Source: Xylogone sp. PMI_703 (lineage: Eukaryota; Ascomycota; Leotiomycetes). From it: a stretch of DNA of 64,000 nt. The notes beneath the pieces were generated by a model. That model was not told the DNA's origin, did not search any database, and worked only from the letters and a program-made list of their open reading frames with translations. The number at the start of each line of letters is the position of its first letter. The stretch's first letter is position 1. The stretch spans positions 2,976,001 through 3,040,000 of the forward strand of contig JAJTUQ010000003.1 of NCBI GenBank assembly GCA_021399445.1, read 5' to 3'. Shown piece after piece: positions 29,846 through 41,107 of the stretch. A program made the translations under genes and the position numbers.

Positions 29846-32800
29846 ATGCCCTGGCAAGCTCTACCTCGAATTGCTTTCGCTGTCGCAACTTATCCTTTTA
29901 CCGCGTCCTTTCCCGAAGATCTACCCCTCGAACTCGGTGATGAGCTGTATATAATTGAGCAGGGAGGTAAGGATGGTCAATGGCTACGAGGTTATCTGGT
30001 TGCGCCGCCTAGTCTTCTGGCTGGCCTGACCAGCGTCAAGGGTCAGACTCTAGAGGCGCGGGTGTTTTCTGGTATCTTTCCCAGGAGCTGCGTTGAGATA
30101 CGGGAGGTTCTGGGCGAGGTTGAAGAAGATGTACAAACTGCGTTAGCGGTACAAATTGACAGTGGTGAGGTGAATGGCCTTGTGAATGGCGCACGCGCAA
30201 CACCGAGTCCAAGTCCGATATCTCCTTCGGTACCAAGGCCTCTGCAGATTAAAAAGGTCAATCACATTGCGAGGGTGAGCCAGAATTTGAAGTCAGGGAA
30301 GTTGCCAAACGGGACTTCAAATGGAAGCCCAAGGTCCCTTTCAGTAATGGCAACCCGCGTCCCAGGAGCACCACGACCTCCTGCTCCTGTGCCCATGCTG
30401 AAGATTGGGGATGAGACGCCAACGTCCGAATCAGAGCCATTAGTTGATGAGATAGCCTCCTGCCTACGAGAATGGCATTCCACAAATCTTCACGAGCTCC
30501 TGTTGTCGAGGAGATATTCGCTGCTGGATAAAATGGCAGGTCTGGTACGAACTTTGGATATGTCGCGGCGGCAATTTTTAAACAATGTCTTGACGACTCA
30601 CGAATTACAATTGTTACGGGAAAAGACAGTATGGGATCTGGTCAGGGGGAATAAATTGTTTAATGGGGAGGTGATTGTGCGAGACCCCGCAGAAAGGGGG
30701 AGGATTATGACTGGGGAAGATTCTGCAGTCGAAATCACCAAGCTGCAATCAATTATGAGCTTATTAGACGAGAAGCCTCACCCAGCTGTCGAGAATACGA
30801 CATGCCTCTACCATCTGCTCGTTGATGTCAAGGCTTTTGTAGGCGCCTCCACAGAATCTACGACGTTGGATTTTTTCCTTGCCTCAAAAGCGCCGGGTTC
30901 TTCTGCAAAACCATTATCGGAAAGTTACGTTGTGGAGGTTCCAGCCGGTGGTACTATAACCAGCATAGCCAAGACCGCCCCAATGCGGACTCTCTTTACC
31001 GATTTAGCCTCAGCTGATATTGGGGAATTACCTGCAGCTGATAATGAGCTATACCTCATAGTGAAGGTTAGGTCCTCTCACCAGGTGGTTGCAACTAAGC
31101 CAGGCTCTCGGAGTGGCAATGTCATTCGAGAGGAAGAGCCCGTTACAAGGTCTGGAGAGAAGGATAAACCACCATCATCTGGTGGGCTTGGGAAAGCTGG
31201 CCGAAGAAGTCTCATGTGGGGTCACAAGGCTCAACGAGCAGCATTTTCTAGAAATGCACCTCCAACTTCTAAGCTTGGTTCTGTTTCAGAAGTACCTAAC
31301 AGTCGTGCTGAGAGTCGGGACGAACAGCAGCCTCCCAGCACTGCTGGATCTAGGGGCCAAGCATCCAACGGACCTAAACCCGGAGCAATCAGTCAACAGG
31401 TGATGCGGACGGTGGGAATTGGTGCCCTGAAGGTCAATAGCATTATGAAACAAAATGAGGAAGTTGAGCAGTTGATGACAATCTGGTCTCCGTCTGTTCG
31501 AATGGATGAAAAGGCCGAACATGGTGAGGGATGGGAAGAAGTGATTAAGGACTTGATGAGCTGTCAGTCTGGTAGATATGAGCGATCACGCAGGGCAGAA
31601 CGGCTGCAGATACATCTAAAACCATTTAACAGCCAAGATGTTGACCAACTGATCAAAGAAACACCCACAATGTTGTCTGGTGTCACGAAGACGAGTAAGA
31701 TGGGATTTTCTGGTGCGCCAACTAAGCCTAGATCCGATATCTATATTACCATGGATGAGGCAGTATTGCCACGACACGCCTTACTTTCGCGCGCAAGTGG
31801 TGGAGCAGTTCCTCTTTCGTCCAGTCTAGCAGGCACGAACCTGCAAGTTACAATGGAAGTTCGCCACGCTACAGGAGAGCGAATAGAAAGGTGTATATTT
31901 CCTTCCTCAAGTAGTGAGGGAATAAGTTCCTGGGAATCAACAGCTACTGAAAGAGGAACAGGGTGGAACCAGACGCTACGCCTGAGTATTTCTCCAAGTG
32001 ATGTCCCACGGAGTCATCTGGTAATGATACTGGCTGATGTACCTCACCAGCCACTTGCGATATGCCATATGCCTTTATGGGATCAAGGTGCCTTCCTACG
32101 AGATGGACAACACTCTCTGCTGTGGTATAAATATGACGAAACGATATATTCTCCGGATGCAGCAGGGAAAGGTGGGTATTTAAACGCACCTTGGAGTGCG
32201 AGGGGGAAAGACGACACAGTTCGAGAAGAAGCATTGACAGGGCCACTTGCCACCCTCCAATTGCGATCTTATCTTTGCAGCACTCGCTTCTCCCAGGACA
32301 AGGTTCTTCTTGGTCTGCTTGGCTGGAAGGAGCAGTCTAAATCAGACGTCCAGGAACTTATAAAGCGGCTCGTCTTCGTGCCTGAGATTGAGATTGTGAA
32401 ACTCCTCAATGATGTGTTTGACGCAATTTTTGGACTTATTGTCGAAAATGCTGGAAATGACGAGTTTGAAGATTTATTATTCAGTGCACTTGTTACTGTT
32501 CTTGGGATCGTCCATGATAGACGATTTAACCTTGGCCCGCTCGTGGATCAATATACCGAAACGAAATTCAATTATCCCTTTGCTACTCCTTGCTTGATTC
32601 GATCTTTGACAAGACTTCTTGCCAAACCTTCAGACCCAGAGACTTCACGGATGCTGAGAACCACCTTCAAGGTTGTCAAGCACATTCTCAGATTTATCAC
32701 CCATGGTAGAGGACAACAGAAAGCTAAAGAGGCCGAAATTGGCATTACCAGCACGTCTGCTTTCACGAAACAAGTCCGTTCTATTTTCAAAGCTCTTGAT

Positions 32801-35800
32801 GGCTTAATGCGGAGCACTGCGCCTATTTTGGTTGGAAGTCAGACGCTTGCTGTCCAGCATTTCCATACCTGGCTTCCTGAGCTTAAAGGACTGCTCACTA
32901 CTGAAGAAATCGTTCACATCGCGATTGATTTTATGGATTCATGCTCACTTGTCCGAGGCAAACTAATTTTATATAAGTTAATACTAATCATCAATTACTC
33001 CAAGCTGGACCTCTTTTCATCCCCTGAACAGCGTGCCGCATTGAGCACCAATACAGTTCGATGGATTGAGCCGCACTGGGGTAGCAGTGGCGATTCCACA
33101 GAACAATGGCGAAACCAAGTGCGACTATGCTGCTCGATATTGGCAACACAGATGGATGTTTTTGGGCCTCAGATTCCAGATTATATGCCGAAAATCATCG
33201 CCTCCTATCTTGCAATTCAAGCAGCTCCTAAGCAGACGAAAAACAGACTATCTCTCCTTTTCCCAACAACCTATCCCTTCCCATCAAAACCAATGTCTGG
33301 TGAGGTAGTTTTCGATGAAGCATTGATAGAGCTTTCTGCGATCATATCAGTCATATCCACAACATCCCCTGGCATGCAGCTCGAGCTCGCCAATGTAGAG
33401 CTTGCCACGCTTGTCGAAGATATATTGCTTGTTCATTTGAATATACTGGAATGCCATGCTTTCCCATCAGATTGGTTGAGTGTGCATATATACCACCATA
33501 AGTCCACTATGAAGGCGCTTGAATATCTGGCTGGCATACTTTTAGAGTCTTTCCTTCCCGATCCAGACGATGCTGAGAGCTACAACACAGAACTGTGGAA
33601 GTGTTTCTTCTCGGCATTGCTTAAACTTGTTGGGAGTGACTCTCTAGCATTAGAAACATTCCCGGAGCAAAAGCGACGTGCTGTGTGGAAGATTGCTGGC
33701 GATGTTCGTGAACAAGGGGCCGAGCTGTTGAGGCGGACCTGGGAAGCGATTGGATGGGAGACAAGCCCAAGTGAGCGTCAGAGGTACGGGCTGACAAAGA
33801 TGGGTGGATACCAAGTCCAGTATGTTCCTGCTTTGGTTGGTCCAATTATGGAGCTCTGTTTGAGTGTCCATGAGGGCCTTCGACATGTTGCTGTGGAAGT
33901 TCTTCAGTCAATGATAGTCAGTGAATGGACACTGAGCGAAGATCTCTCAATAATACAAACGGAGATGATTGATTGCCTTGATAATCTGTTCAAGTCTAAA
34001 CCTTTGACTGAAAGCATCTTACAGAAGCTTTTCATCAACGAGCTGCTTGACCTCTTTGAACCCTTAGCACAGATACCAAATGACCCTCTTCATGCTGCTA
34101 TCAAGGAGCTGATTGCCACTATCGATGAATTTTTGGACCTACTCGTTGCAGTCTACAGTACAGATGGAACAGGAGATTCGTCAAACATGATTCATCGGTT
34201 ACGACTGATGGAATTCCTACGTGACATGCAAAAGGAGGAAATTTTCATTCGCTATGTGCATCAACTGGCACGGTTACAACAAGAAGCTAGGAATCCTACG
34301 GGCGCCGGCCTTGCCCTAAAATTACATGCTGATTTGTACGACTGGGATCCTACAACTATGGTTCCAGCTCTCAGTGAGCCAGTATTCCCTGTTCAGACAC
34401 ATTTTGAACGCAAAGAGCGCATCTACTTCGATGTCATCAAATATTTTGAAGAGGGTGAGGCTTGGAGTAGTGCGTTGGCCGTGTACAAGGAACTGGAGGC
34501 TCAATACGAGGAGAATGTCTTTGATTTCCCCAAACTGGCCCGGACACAGAGAGCCGTTGCTACGATATATGAGAAGATAAGCAGGAGTGAGAAAGTTGTT
34601 CCCAAATATTTTCGAGTAGTGTATAAAGGAATGGGCTTTCCAACAACTCTTCGAGATAAAGAATTTATTTTTGAAGGGACCCCAACTGAAAGGCTCTCTG
34701 CTTTCACAGATCGGATGCAAGCAGAGCATCCTTCTGCGCAGATTGTTACTTCTGGCGACATAGATGACGTCGAGGGACAATTCCTGCAAATCACTCAGCT
34801 AAGTCCTTATCGGGATCTGGACCATCACGTTTTCCAGCGAGCACGCGTGCCGAATGCTGTGAGAGATTATCTTGTATCATCCAATCCTCAAGCATTTGCT
34901 GTTACTTCTCGTCGCAACACCTCTGGCCCGGTGGTGGAGCATACTTCGGAAAAGATCATTTATACTACGGCTTCAACATTCCCAACTATCTTACGGAGAA
35001 GTGAGATTATTTCCATTGATCGTATCAAGCTATCTGCTATTCAGACGGCTCTGGAACGCGTGATTAGAAAAACCCAGGAGATATCCGTGGTCGAAAAGAA
35101 GCTGCTTGATGGTGAAGAGGAAATGGTTTCTCTTATCATTGATGCTCTCAATATCTCTGTAAATCCAAATTCCGACTCTAGTGTGGCGAAATATCGCGAG
35201 CTTCTTCCCAATCTAGAAGCCGAGAATGAGGACATGGTTGAAGACCCTGAGATGATGCAGCTTACTCCTCTGGAAAACGCTCTGAAAATGGCACTTCTTG
35301 ACCATGCTATCATGATCAGACGTTGCCTCACCATGTTTGTGAACTCGAATAACGAGCAGCTTCGGCAGAGTCAGCTCGGATTAGGTCCCTGTAAGTCGTG
35401 TAAACGTTTTTTTTTATATATGAGCACAATGCTAACTGACTACCTTAGATTTTGAAGAAACCTTTGCACCTGAGCTTGCCATGCTATCTACTCCGCAGAC
35501 TTCCAGTCCGGTACCTGTCAATCAATCGTGGACAATCCCTTCATCGGTATTAAACCAAGAGAATCCACGATACTCTATTCCCCAGCCTCGAAAGCATCAT
35601 GGCTCAATGGATAGAACCAACGCTGACAGGCGGAGTCGGCTCTCTTTCCTGAAAAAGCAATCAATATCCATTCCGAACTCGAAGACGAATGGTTATGGTC
35701 GTGAAAGGGGGCAAAGCGACGCTGCCAACAGCAATCGCAGCCCTGAGAAGGACAATCGAAAGAGTTTCTTTGGTGGCCCCAGAGGAAGAGCAGATACTCA

Positions 35801-36014
35801 GTCCGATATGAGTGAAGTAAATGGTGACCGTGAGACTGAATCACACAAGGATGGCTCTCTACCAGGCAGAAGGAGCAGCAGCTCGCAGCGGCCTGATACA
35901 GCGGTGAGCGCCGGAAGTCGAGTAGGGAGTGTTCGCAAGAGGCTGAGTATTCTGAAGCTTGGAAAAAAGACAAGTAGACCCAGTGTGCTAGTGGCTAGCG
36001 TGGCTGAGGAATGA
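29846..36014 (+). CDS. DCK1: DOCK-family Rho/Rac guanine nucleotide exchange factor
   Basis: A 2036-residue protein, the fungal counterpart of DOCK180 and yeast Dck1; with an ELMO partner (Lmo1) it activates Rac/Rho5-type GTPases in polar growth and stress signalling. Exons are 29846-35390 and 35449-36014, joined through a split Tyr codon. An SH3-type domain is at residues 9-90 (AVATYPFTASF, PLELGDELYI, GIFPRSCVEI). A DHR-1/C2-like lipid-binding region lies near residues 625-800 (RSDIYITMDEA, WNQTLRLSI). The catalytic DHR-2 domain covers about 1440-1870, including ALKLHADLYDW, RKERIYFDVIKYFEEGEAW, YFRVVYKGMGFP and the late LENALKMALLDHA. The last 170 residues, mostly in exon 2, are Ser/Arg-rich and probably disordered. 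The length equals that of animal and yeast DOCK proteins. Confidence 0.94.
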
Positions 36015-37070
36015 GGACGTGCATTATGATTATATCTGGCAGCGCGCCGATCTGTTTGGAGCGTTTCAGTTTTTTATTTTTGGCAGTAAATGGCACTGCA
36101 CATATATCATCCGGCGATGATAATATCTGATATCGAGGGATCTACCCTTATTTCTGCAACGTTTATTTCTTAGTTCCGAGCGGCATGGCGATGGATATCT
36201 TTTGGAACCTTTCTTAAGTAGAACTTTTTTATGTTTCTATGTTTCATAACGACCGGATTGGCGATACCTTCTCTACTGTTTTCCTACCATTATTTGTGCT
36301 TTTGAATACCCGGATGCCGTCCTTTTTACATTTTATTTTACTACTGGTTGCTTTATCATCTGTTTATTTACCTTCCAGAGTTATTCTGAGCCATCCTCAG
36401 CCGCAGTATATATATTTTTGTATTATAGCAATGGCTGTACAGAGGGATTATGTTGTGGTGTGTTATATCATATGCATCTCATACATGTAGTTGAGATGTA
36501 CAAACAGACTCTTGCGAGAGCGGCAATTCTATTTATTTAGAGAGCAGTGTTGAAACTGCAGCTTTGGTAGAATGCATGATGCGAACCTAAAAGCATTTTC
36601 ATTAGGGTTTATAAACCTCTTTAACTGACACATAGATCCAATTTACATGTGATGTATATTTGATTTTTGTACTGGCCAATTCGCGTTGTCCGGGAATGGT
36701 TACACAGTGACTGTTAGACGCGAAGCCCCTACTGGTGAAGTTATCTAAGACGGCTCAGATTTTCAGGGGTTAGGGGGAGCTAAATCACAAGCATGGGTGC
36801 CTCGGCACAATTTCACAATTAATTCTGGGCAATGTACCTACAATCACCAACTTCCGATCTCGCTCAACATTTTCAATTGACCCCAACATAAGACTTAAGG
36901 TCCAGAAATAAAGCATCGCCTAGAAATTTCTTGATTTACTGCTACAAATCTATCTACTTAATCACCTACTCTCGGCTTAACTCCAGTTTAAAAGAGAGAA
37001 AGGAGCTATCCTTAGCTTTTCACAACCCCTCTTCAATCCACCCTAGTTGAACAAAAACAACCTCCAAAAA
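36015..37070. other. Intergenic region, tandem genes
   Basis: 1.06 kb of AT-rich sequence between the DOCK gene and the DUF2470 gene. The ORF at 36239-36490 is Leu/Phe/Tyr-rich, reflecting T-rich DNA, and is not supported. Confidence 0.6.
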
Positions 37071-37796
37071 ATGGCAGACCCAAAAGCTAGAATAGTATCA
37101 CACATGAATGCCGAGCACCAGGAAAGTCTCACCCTCTACCTCCGGCACTTCAACAAGCTCTCTGCATCCTCCGCGGCGAAGAATCCCATCCTGCAAGACA
37201 TCACCCCCGCCGAAATGACCATCTCCACCTCGGACGGAAAGACGCACATCGTGCCCTTCACGCCCCCAATGGACAGCTTATCTGACGCGAGGTTTCGAAC
37301 CGTCGAGATGGACACCGAGGCACGGAAGGCTCTGGGCGTGGCACCCATTGAGCATGGTCCTCCATCTTCTTCCAATGGTGCTGCTCCCAGTGCTGGACAC
37401 GGCGGTCATGAGAGTAGCAGTCCCATTATAATCAAGGAATACACACCACCGCGGTCTCTGCTTCACATCACCGTTGCGGCACTCTGTCTCTTGGGATATG
37501 TAGCCTTCGCTACGAAATCTTACATTGTGCCTGGCACGCCGGTGTATGAGCTACTAGATAAGTACTTTCCGGGAGGAACGAAGGGGATGTTGTGGACTAC
37601 GAGGATGATTCAGTGGCCGGTGATATTGCTACATATTCTGGAGACGGCGATTCTGGATTCGAGGTTGGCGAAGTATGGTGTTCGGAGGGGCAGTGGGGTC
37701 TGGGCGGCGTGGGTTGGAAGTTGTATGATTGAGGGGTTTGGATCGTTGCAGAGAGTCGAAGCGATTGTTAGGCGGGAGAAGAGGAAGGCGCAGTGA
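37071..37796 (+). CDS. DUF2470 domain membrane protein
   Basis: Single-exon gene for 241 residues from the ATG at 37071 in a good context (aaaaaatggc). Residues 6-95 are a DUF2470 domain: ARIVSHMNAEHQESLTLYLRHF, followed by ITPAEMTISTSDGKTHIVPFTPPM and DARFRTVEMDTEARKALG. Elsewhere this domain occurs at the end of haem-oxygenase-like proteins of the HugZ type. A Ser/Gly/His linker (residues 98-125) leads to a hydrophobic C-terminal half with about three membrane spans (LHITVAALCLLGYVAFA, MIQWPVILLHILETAI and GVWAAWVGSCMIEGFG). That architecture is common in filamentous fungi. A link to haem is only by domain name; the function is unknown. Confidence 0.85.
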   Translation: MADPKARIVSHMNAEHQESLTLYLRHFNKLSASSAAKNPILQDITPAEMTISTSDGKTHIVPFTPPMDSLSDARFRTVEMDTEARKALGVAPIEHGPPSSSNGAAPSAGHGGHESSSPIIIKEYTPPRSLLHITVAALCLLGYVAFATKSYIVPGTPVYELLDKYFPGGTKGMLWTTRMIQWPVILLHILETAILDSRLAKYGVRRGSGVWAAWVGSCMIEGFGSLQRVEAIVRREKRKAQ

Positions 37797-38611
37797 TAAC
37801 ATCCATTGCCTTTTTCTTTCTCTTTATGGATTGAGAGTTGGTGATTCAAGGAGATTGAGAAGGAGACCCTTAATGTGACGTGATTATGCGTTTAGAGATA
37901 GAAATTTAATAGAAGCTAGTTATGACTGATATCAGATCTCTCCTTTATGCGAAGTATTGTTTCAAAACGAAAAGAGCTGTTTCAAACTCCTTTTCATTTT
38001 CTAGAACAAAAATTATACGAGCACACTGAAACGCATGAAATTACGTGCATGATGAGAGGGCGTCTCATCAGAGTTTATTTTAACACGCCTTCGATTCAGC
38101 TAGTTCTGCTACTATCGGCTAGCTAACCCCTAAACGATGGGATGATATCTCATTAATATCGGTATTAGTTTGTAGTTATAATATCGTATAGTAAAAAAAC
38201 ACTGTTCGCCAATGGTGGTATAAAAGTTATATATAGATGATGGATGACGATGATTGGATGGTATGCAAAACACGGCAGAAAAATTGGATTCCTTGCCCGC
38301 TCACAATTGCGCGAAAATGTCGTTCTGCAAATAAAAGCCTTCGTCGAAAACAGAACCCGCCAACGCCGTGAGAATGAGGGTATGTTCCAAAAACCGAGGC
38401 CCCTTCCCCCTCCCTTTCCAAATCCTATTATTGTATTGGATGCCATTTTGGTATTAGCAATCGGGGGATTAGAGTGGAGGCTGGTGTTTGGGTGATATAT
38501 GTTGGTCGTAAGAATTCCAGTGGATATTGTAAAGGAGATATCGCGTTGAGGCGTGTGTGAACTACTCAGGATTCGCCATCCTTGGTTGGGGCTGTAGGAC
38601 TATCGCCATCT
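37797..38611. other. Convergent intergenic region
   Basis: 815 bp between DUF2470 (plus) and the small coiled-coil gene (minus). It includes a perfect 8-bp hairpin listed separately. No gene supported. Confidence 0.55.
38050..38070. repeat. Perfect 8-bp inverted repeat, 5-nt loop
   Basis: The sequence tgatgaga, loop gggcg, then tctcatca can fold into a tight hairpin. It lies 254 bp past the DUF2470 stop codon. It may be chance or part of the 3' UTR or end-formation region. Confidence 0.4.
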
Positions 38612-39304
38612 TCAATCAACGGTAATATGGTCAGCATTGGCGGATTCCCGATCAACGAAAACGTATTCACCTTCGCTAGCACCTGGGGTTGGTGGCATGG
38701 CCCCTCCAGTTGGTGGCCGGGAGGGTGTCTTGTTCTCGAACGTAGCAGCAAGCGGGCTTCTCTTTTCCACTTCTCCGTTGCGGCGAGCGTTGAATGCCCC
38801 GCCCAAGGCTGATGTCCGTGGCGTGCCCATCTCGGAGTGCCTCCTGATATGTTCGGTGACGGCAGCTTGCTTGGCTTTTAATCGCTCTTCTGTTTCACGG
38901 AGACGGGCCTCGAGAGCTTCGAGCTCAGAGGTCTGCGTGCTAACAGCCTGCTTCCTAGGCACAATGTCAACTGAACATGCTCGTTCTGAAGCTTTACAAT
39001 GAAGATGAAACAGAATTTGTGTCTAGTCCTTCCGAATTCTCGCACATGATGTTGTATTGTGTGAAGTGGTGTGGATTGGTATTGGCTTACTTTTCAAAGA
39101 CAGCAGCATCGAGGTCGGCAATGCTGTTGTCGATCTTGAACAAGTCATTCAGGGCCAAGGAGAAGGACTGCGCCATGGTGCTATAACAGAGACGATTAGC
39201 TCTCTCTTTCTCTACAGTAACTCGAGCAACGAGATGACCAAGGCTACTTACGATTGTGGTCGGCCAGTTGGCTTCCAGTCTTTATCAAAATCATCATCAG
39301 CCAT
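38612..39304 (-). CDS. Small coiled-coil protein, unknown
   Basis: Exons on minus are 39304-39252, 39180-39091 and 38954-38612; 486 nt give 161 residues with clean GT-AG junctions (gtaagt, gtaagc). The protein starts MADDDFDKDWKPTGRPQS, continues MAQSFSLALNDLFKIDNS and a predicted coiled coil across about residues 30-85 (SIADLDAAVFEKKQAVST, LEALEARLRETEERLKAK), then a polar C-terminus with RTSALGGAFNARR, TPSRPPTGGAMPPTPG and a final EGEYVFVDRESA. Size and architecture resemble small subunits of coiled-coil complexes such as BLOC-1 or DASH, but I cannot place it. The high-quality junctions and good composition argue for a real conserved gene. A second ATG opens exon 2, so a shorter form is possible. 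Confidence 0.72.
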
Positions 39305-41107
39305 GGTGAAGGGAGGGTTGCAGGTGTCGAAGCGAGCTGGTGAAGCGGTGCAGAGAAGAGCGGCCACGCAGGACGGCGGGCAACGATGGCAACAAGAGAG
39401 AAAGAGAAGGAGAGAGATGGGCGTGGGACGCGTGAATAGAGAGAAATGTGCACGAAGGGATTGATGAAAGGCTCCTGCAGCACAAGTATTAAATAAATAG
39501 GGACAGTGGCAGCAGCCAGCGGTTGAAGGAAGGTTTTTGGAGGAACAATGAGGGCAGGAGGGCAGATCAGGCATTTAGGGGGGCAGCTGGGGGGAGCTTA
39601 ATTAGAGTCGCAGTTAATTTCTTAGGGGACTCGCCCAAAGCTCCACCCAAGCGCCAACCCCCAGACCGAGAGGGGCGGTCAAGGCAGAAAATTGGCCTTC
39701 ACTCGACCTTTCCCAGAAAGCCCCCCAGCAGAAGATCTCACTCTCACGCTTCCAGTCTCAGTCTCAGGTCTTGCCCTTCTCCTCTCGCTTCCTCGTGCTC
39801 GACATTTCCTCCTGCTGGCCAGGGCCTAGCTGCACCCGTGCTCGTGTTGATTACGATTGTAATGCTGCCGTGCCTGGGTGGACAGTGGGCCGGCAGCGAT
39901 GTAACTCTCGGGCTCTCATTCTCAAACGCTGGGTCTCTCTCTGGCTCTATCTGGCCTCGCTGGCTCTGGTCACCGTCACCGAGGGGGAGGATGCAAGGGC
40001 GGCGCCTGAGCCCAAACCGAGAAGTGCTTGGGGTTGCGTGGTTACATCCATGGCCGGCGAGGCGCACAGAAAGGGTACGCAAGGAAGGGGCTTTCGATAC
40101 ACAGTGATGCACTTTGCTGTTGATGTGCATGCCACAAGCAGATTAACGGCTGACCAGATTGCGGCATGTTGGATCCAGGCACCAGATGCACCCTCTCACA
40201 CACCCATTACCTGTATATCAGATATCAGATGCCTCGCTGCTCGTCCGCCTTGTGGATCGTGGAGGCGCAGTGGTCGATGGTCTCAGACACCGTGTGGCAA
40301 GTGAACGTGATCTCTTGATACCTTTATTTCAACGTCACTCGGTGCGGCTGAGAGAGGCTTGTGTCTGGTGTTCTTGGTCGAGCCATGGAATTGAGGAATA
40401 GCGCGTAAAGTGGGATAGAGCAGTCGCTGGATCTGGCAGTACTGGCTTCCTGGCGCTGGGTGGAGCAGCCAGAATTCCCCCGAACCGTTACAGTTTATCA
40501 AGGATAGTACTGTAATAATGGTAATGATGTCTAGTATTTTATGTGGTTGTAGTATTGTAGGGAGTAATGCATTCGAGACAGGGTGAATGTATTCTTTTGC
40601 AGTGGAGTAATGTTGCTGGATAGAAAGTCCAGACTGGATCTTGGGCTTCAAGATCGCACAGATAGAAGAGCCGCGACTACCCTGTATTTTATCTGATATA
40701 CTCCAATAATGTCCCTTGCTTGGGATATAATACTGCATTTAATCTTCACCAGCGTGCAGCTCTCCCGCCAATTAATCCCAGCCTCCAGACAAAAAATTAT
40801 ACAGCACGTGACTTTTCGCTCCCGCGACGTATCGTGAATACACAATCACATCACGATCAGAGCATTTCGATCTAGCGGCCACCCCGAACACCCTGGTATC
40901 AGGAAGTTCAGTCTCAAACCCCTACGTGTCCGCTTTCAAGCTCTCTCCTCGATCAAGTAAACACTTGGTCGTCGCCATCATCTGCCCCTACGCTGCGCTC
41001 TCACCGGGAGCTCCCATGTGGATCTAGAGCTCGACGTCGTGGCTCCTCTTAAGTTTCTGTCAGGACGCGGCAATCCCCTCGAGAGTCGGCGAGGAGGATA
41101 CTGGGGC
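39305..41107. promoter_or_regulatory. Divergent promoter region, GC-rich (coiled-coil / bromodomain gene)
   Basis: 1.8 kb between divergent genes. The part from 39300 to about 40100 is GC-rich with long overlapping ORFs on both strands; none has a recognisable domain. From 41018 the bromodomain frame is open through a GTG codon and is probably 5' leader. I support no gene here. Confidence 0.5.

Noticed and set aside
29286..29888. Overlapping ORFs upstream of the DOCK gene on both strands
   Set aside because: GC-rich leader or promoter sequence; no domain in any frame.
39523..40304. Long ORFs up to 194 codons on both strands
   Set aside because: Mutually overlapping on opposite strands, low-complexity products (Arg, Ser, Pro) and no family match.
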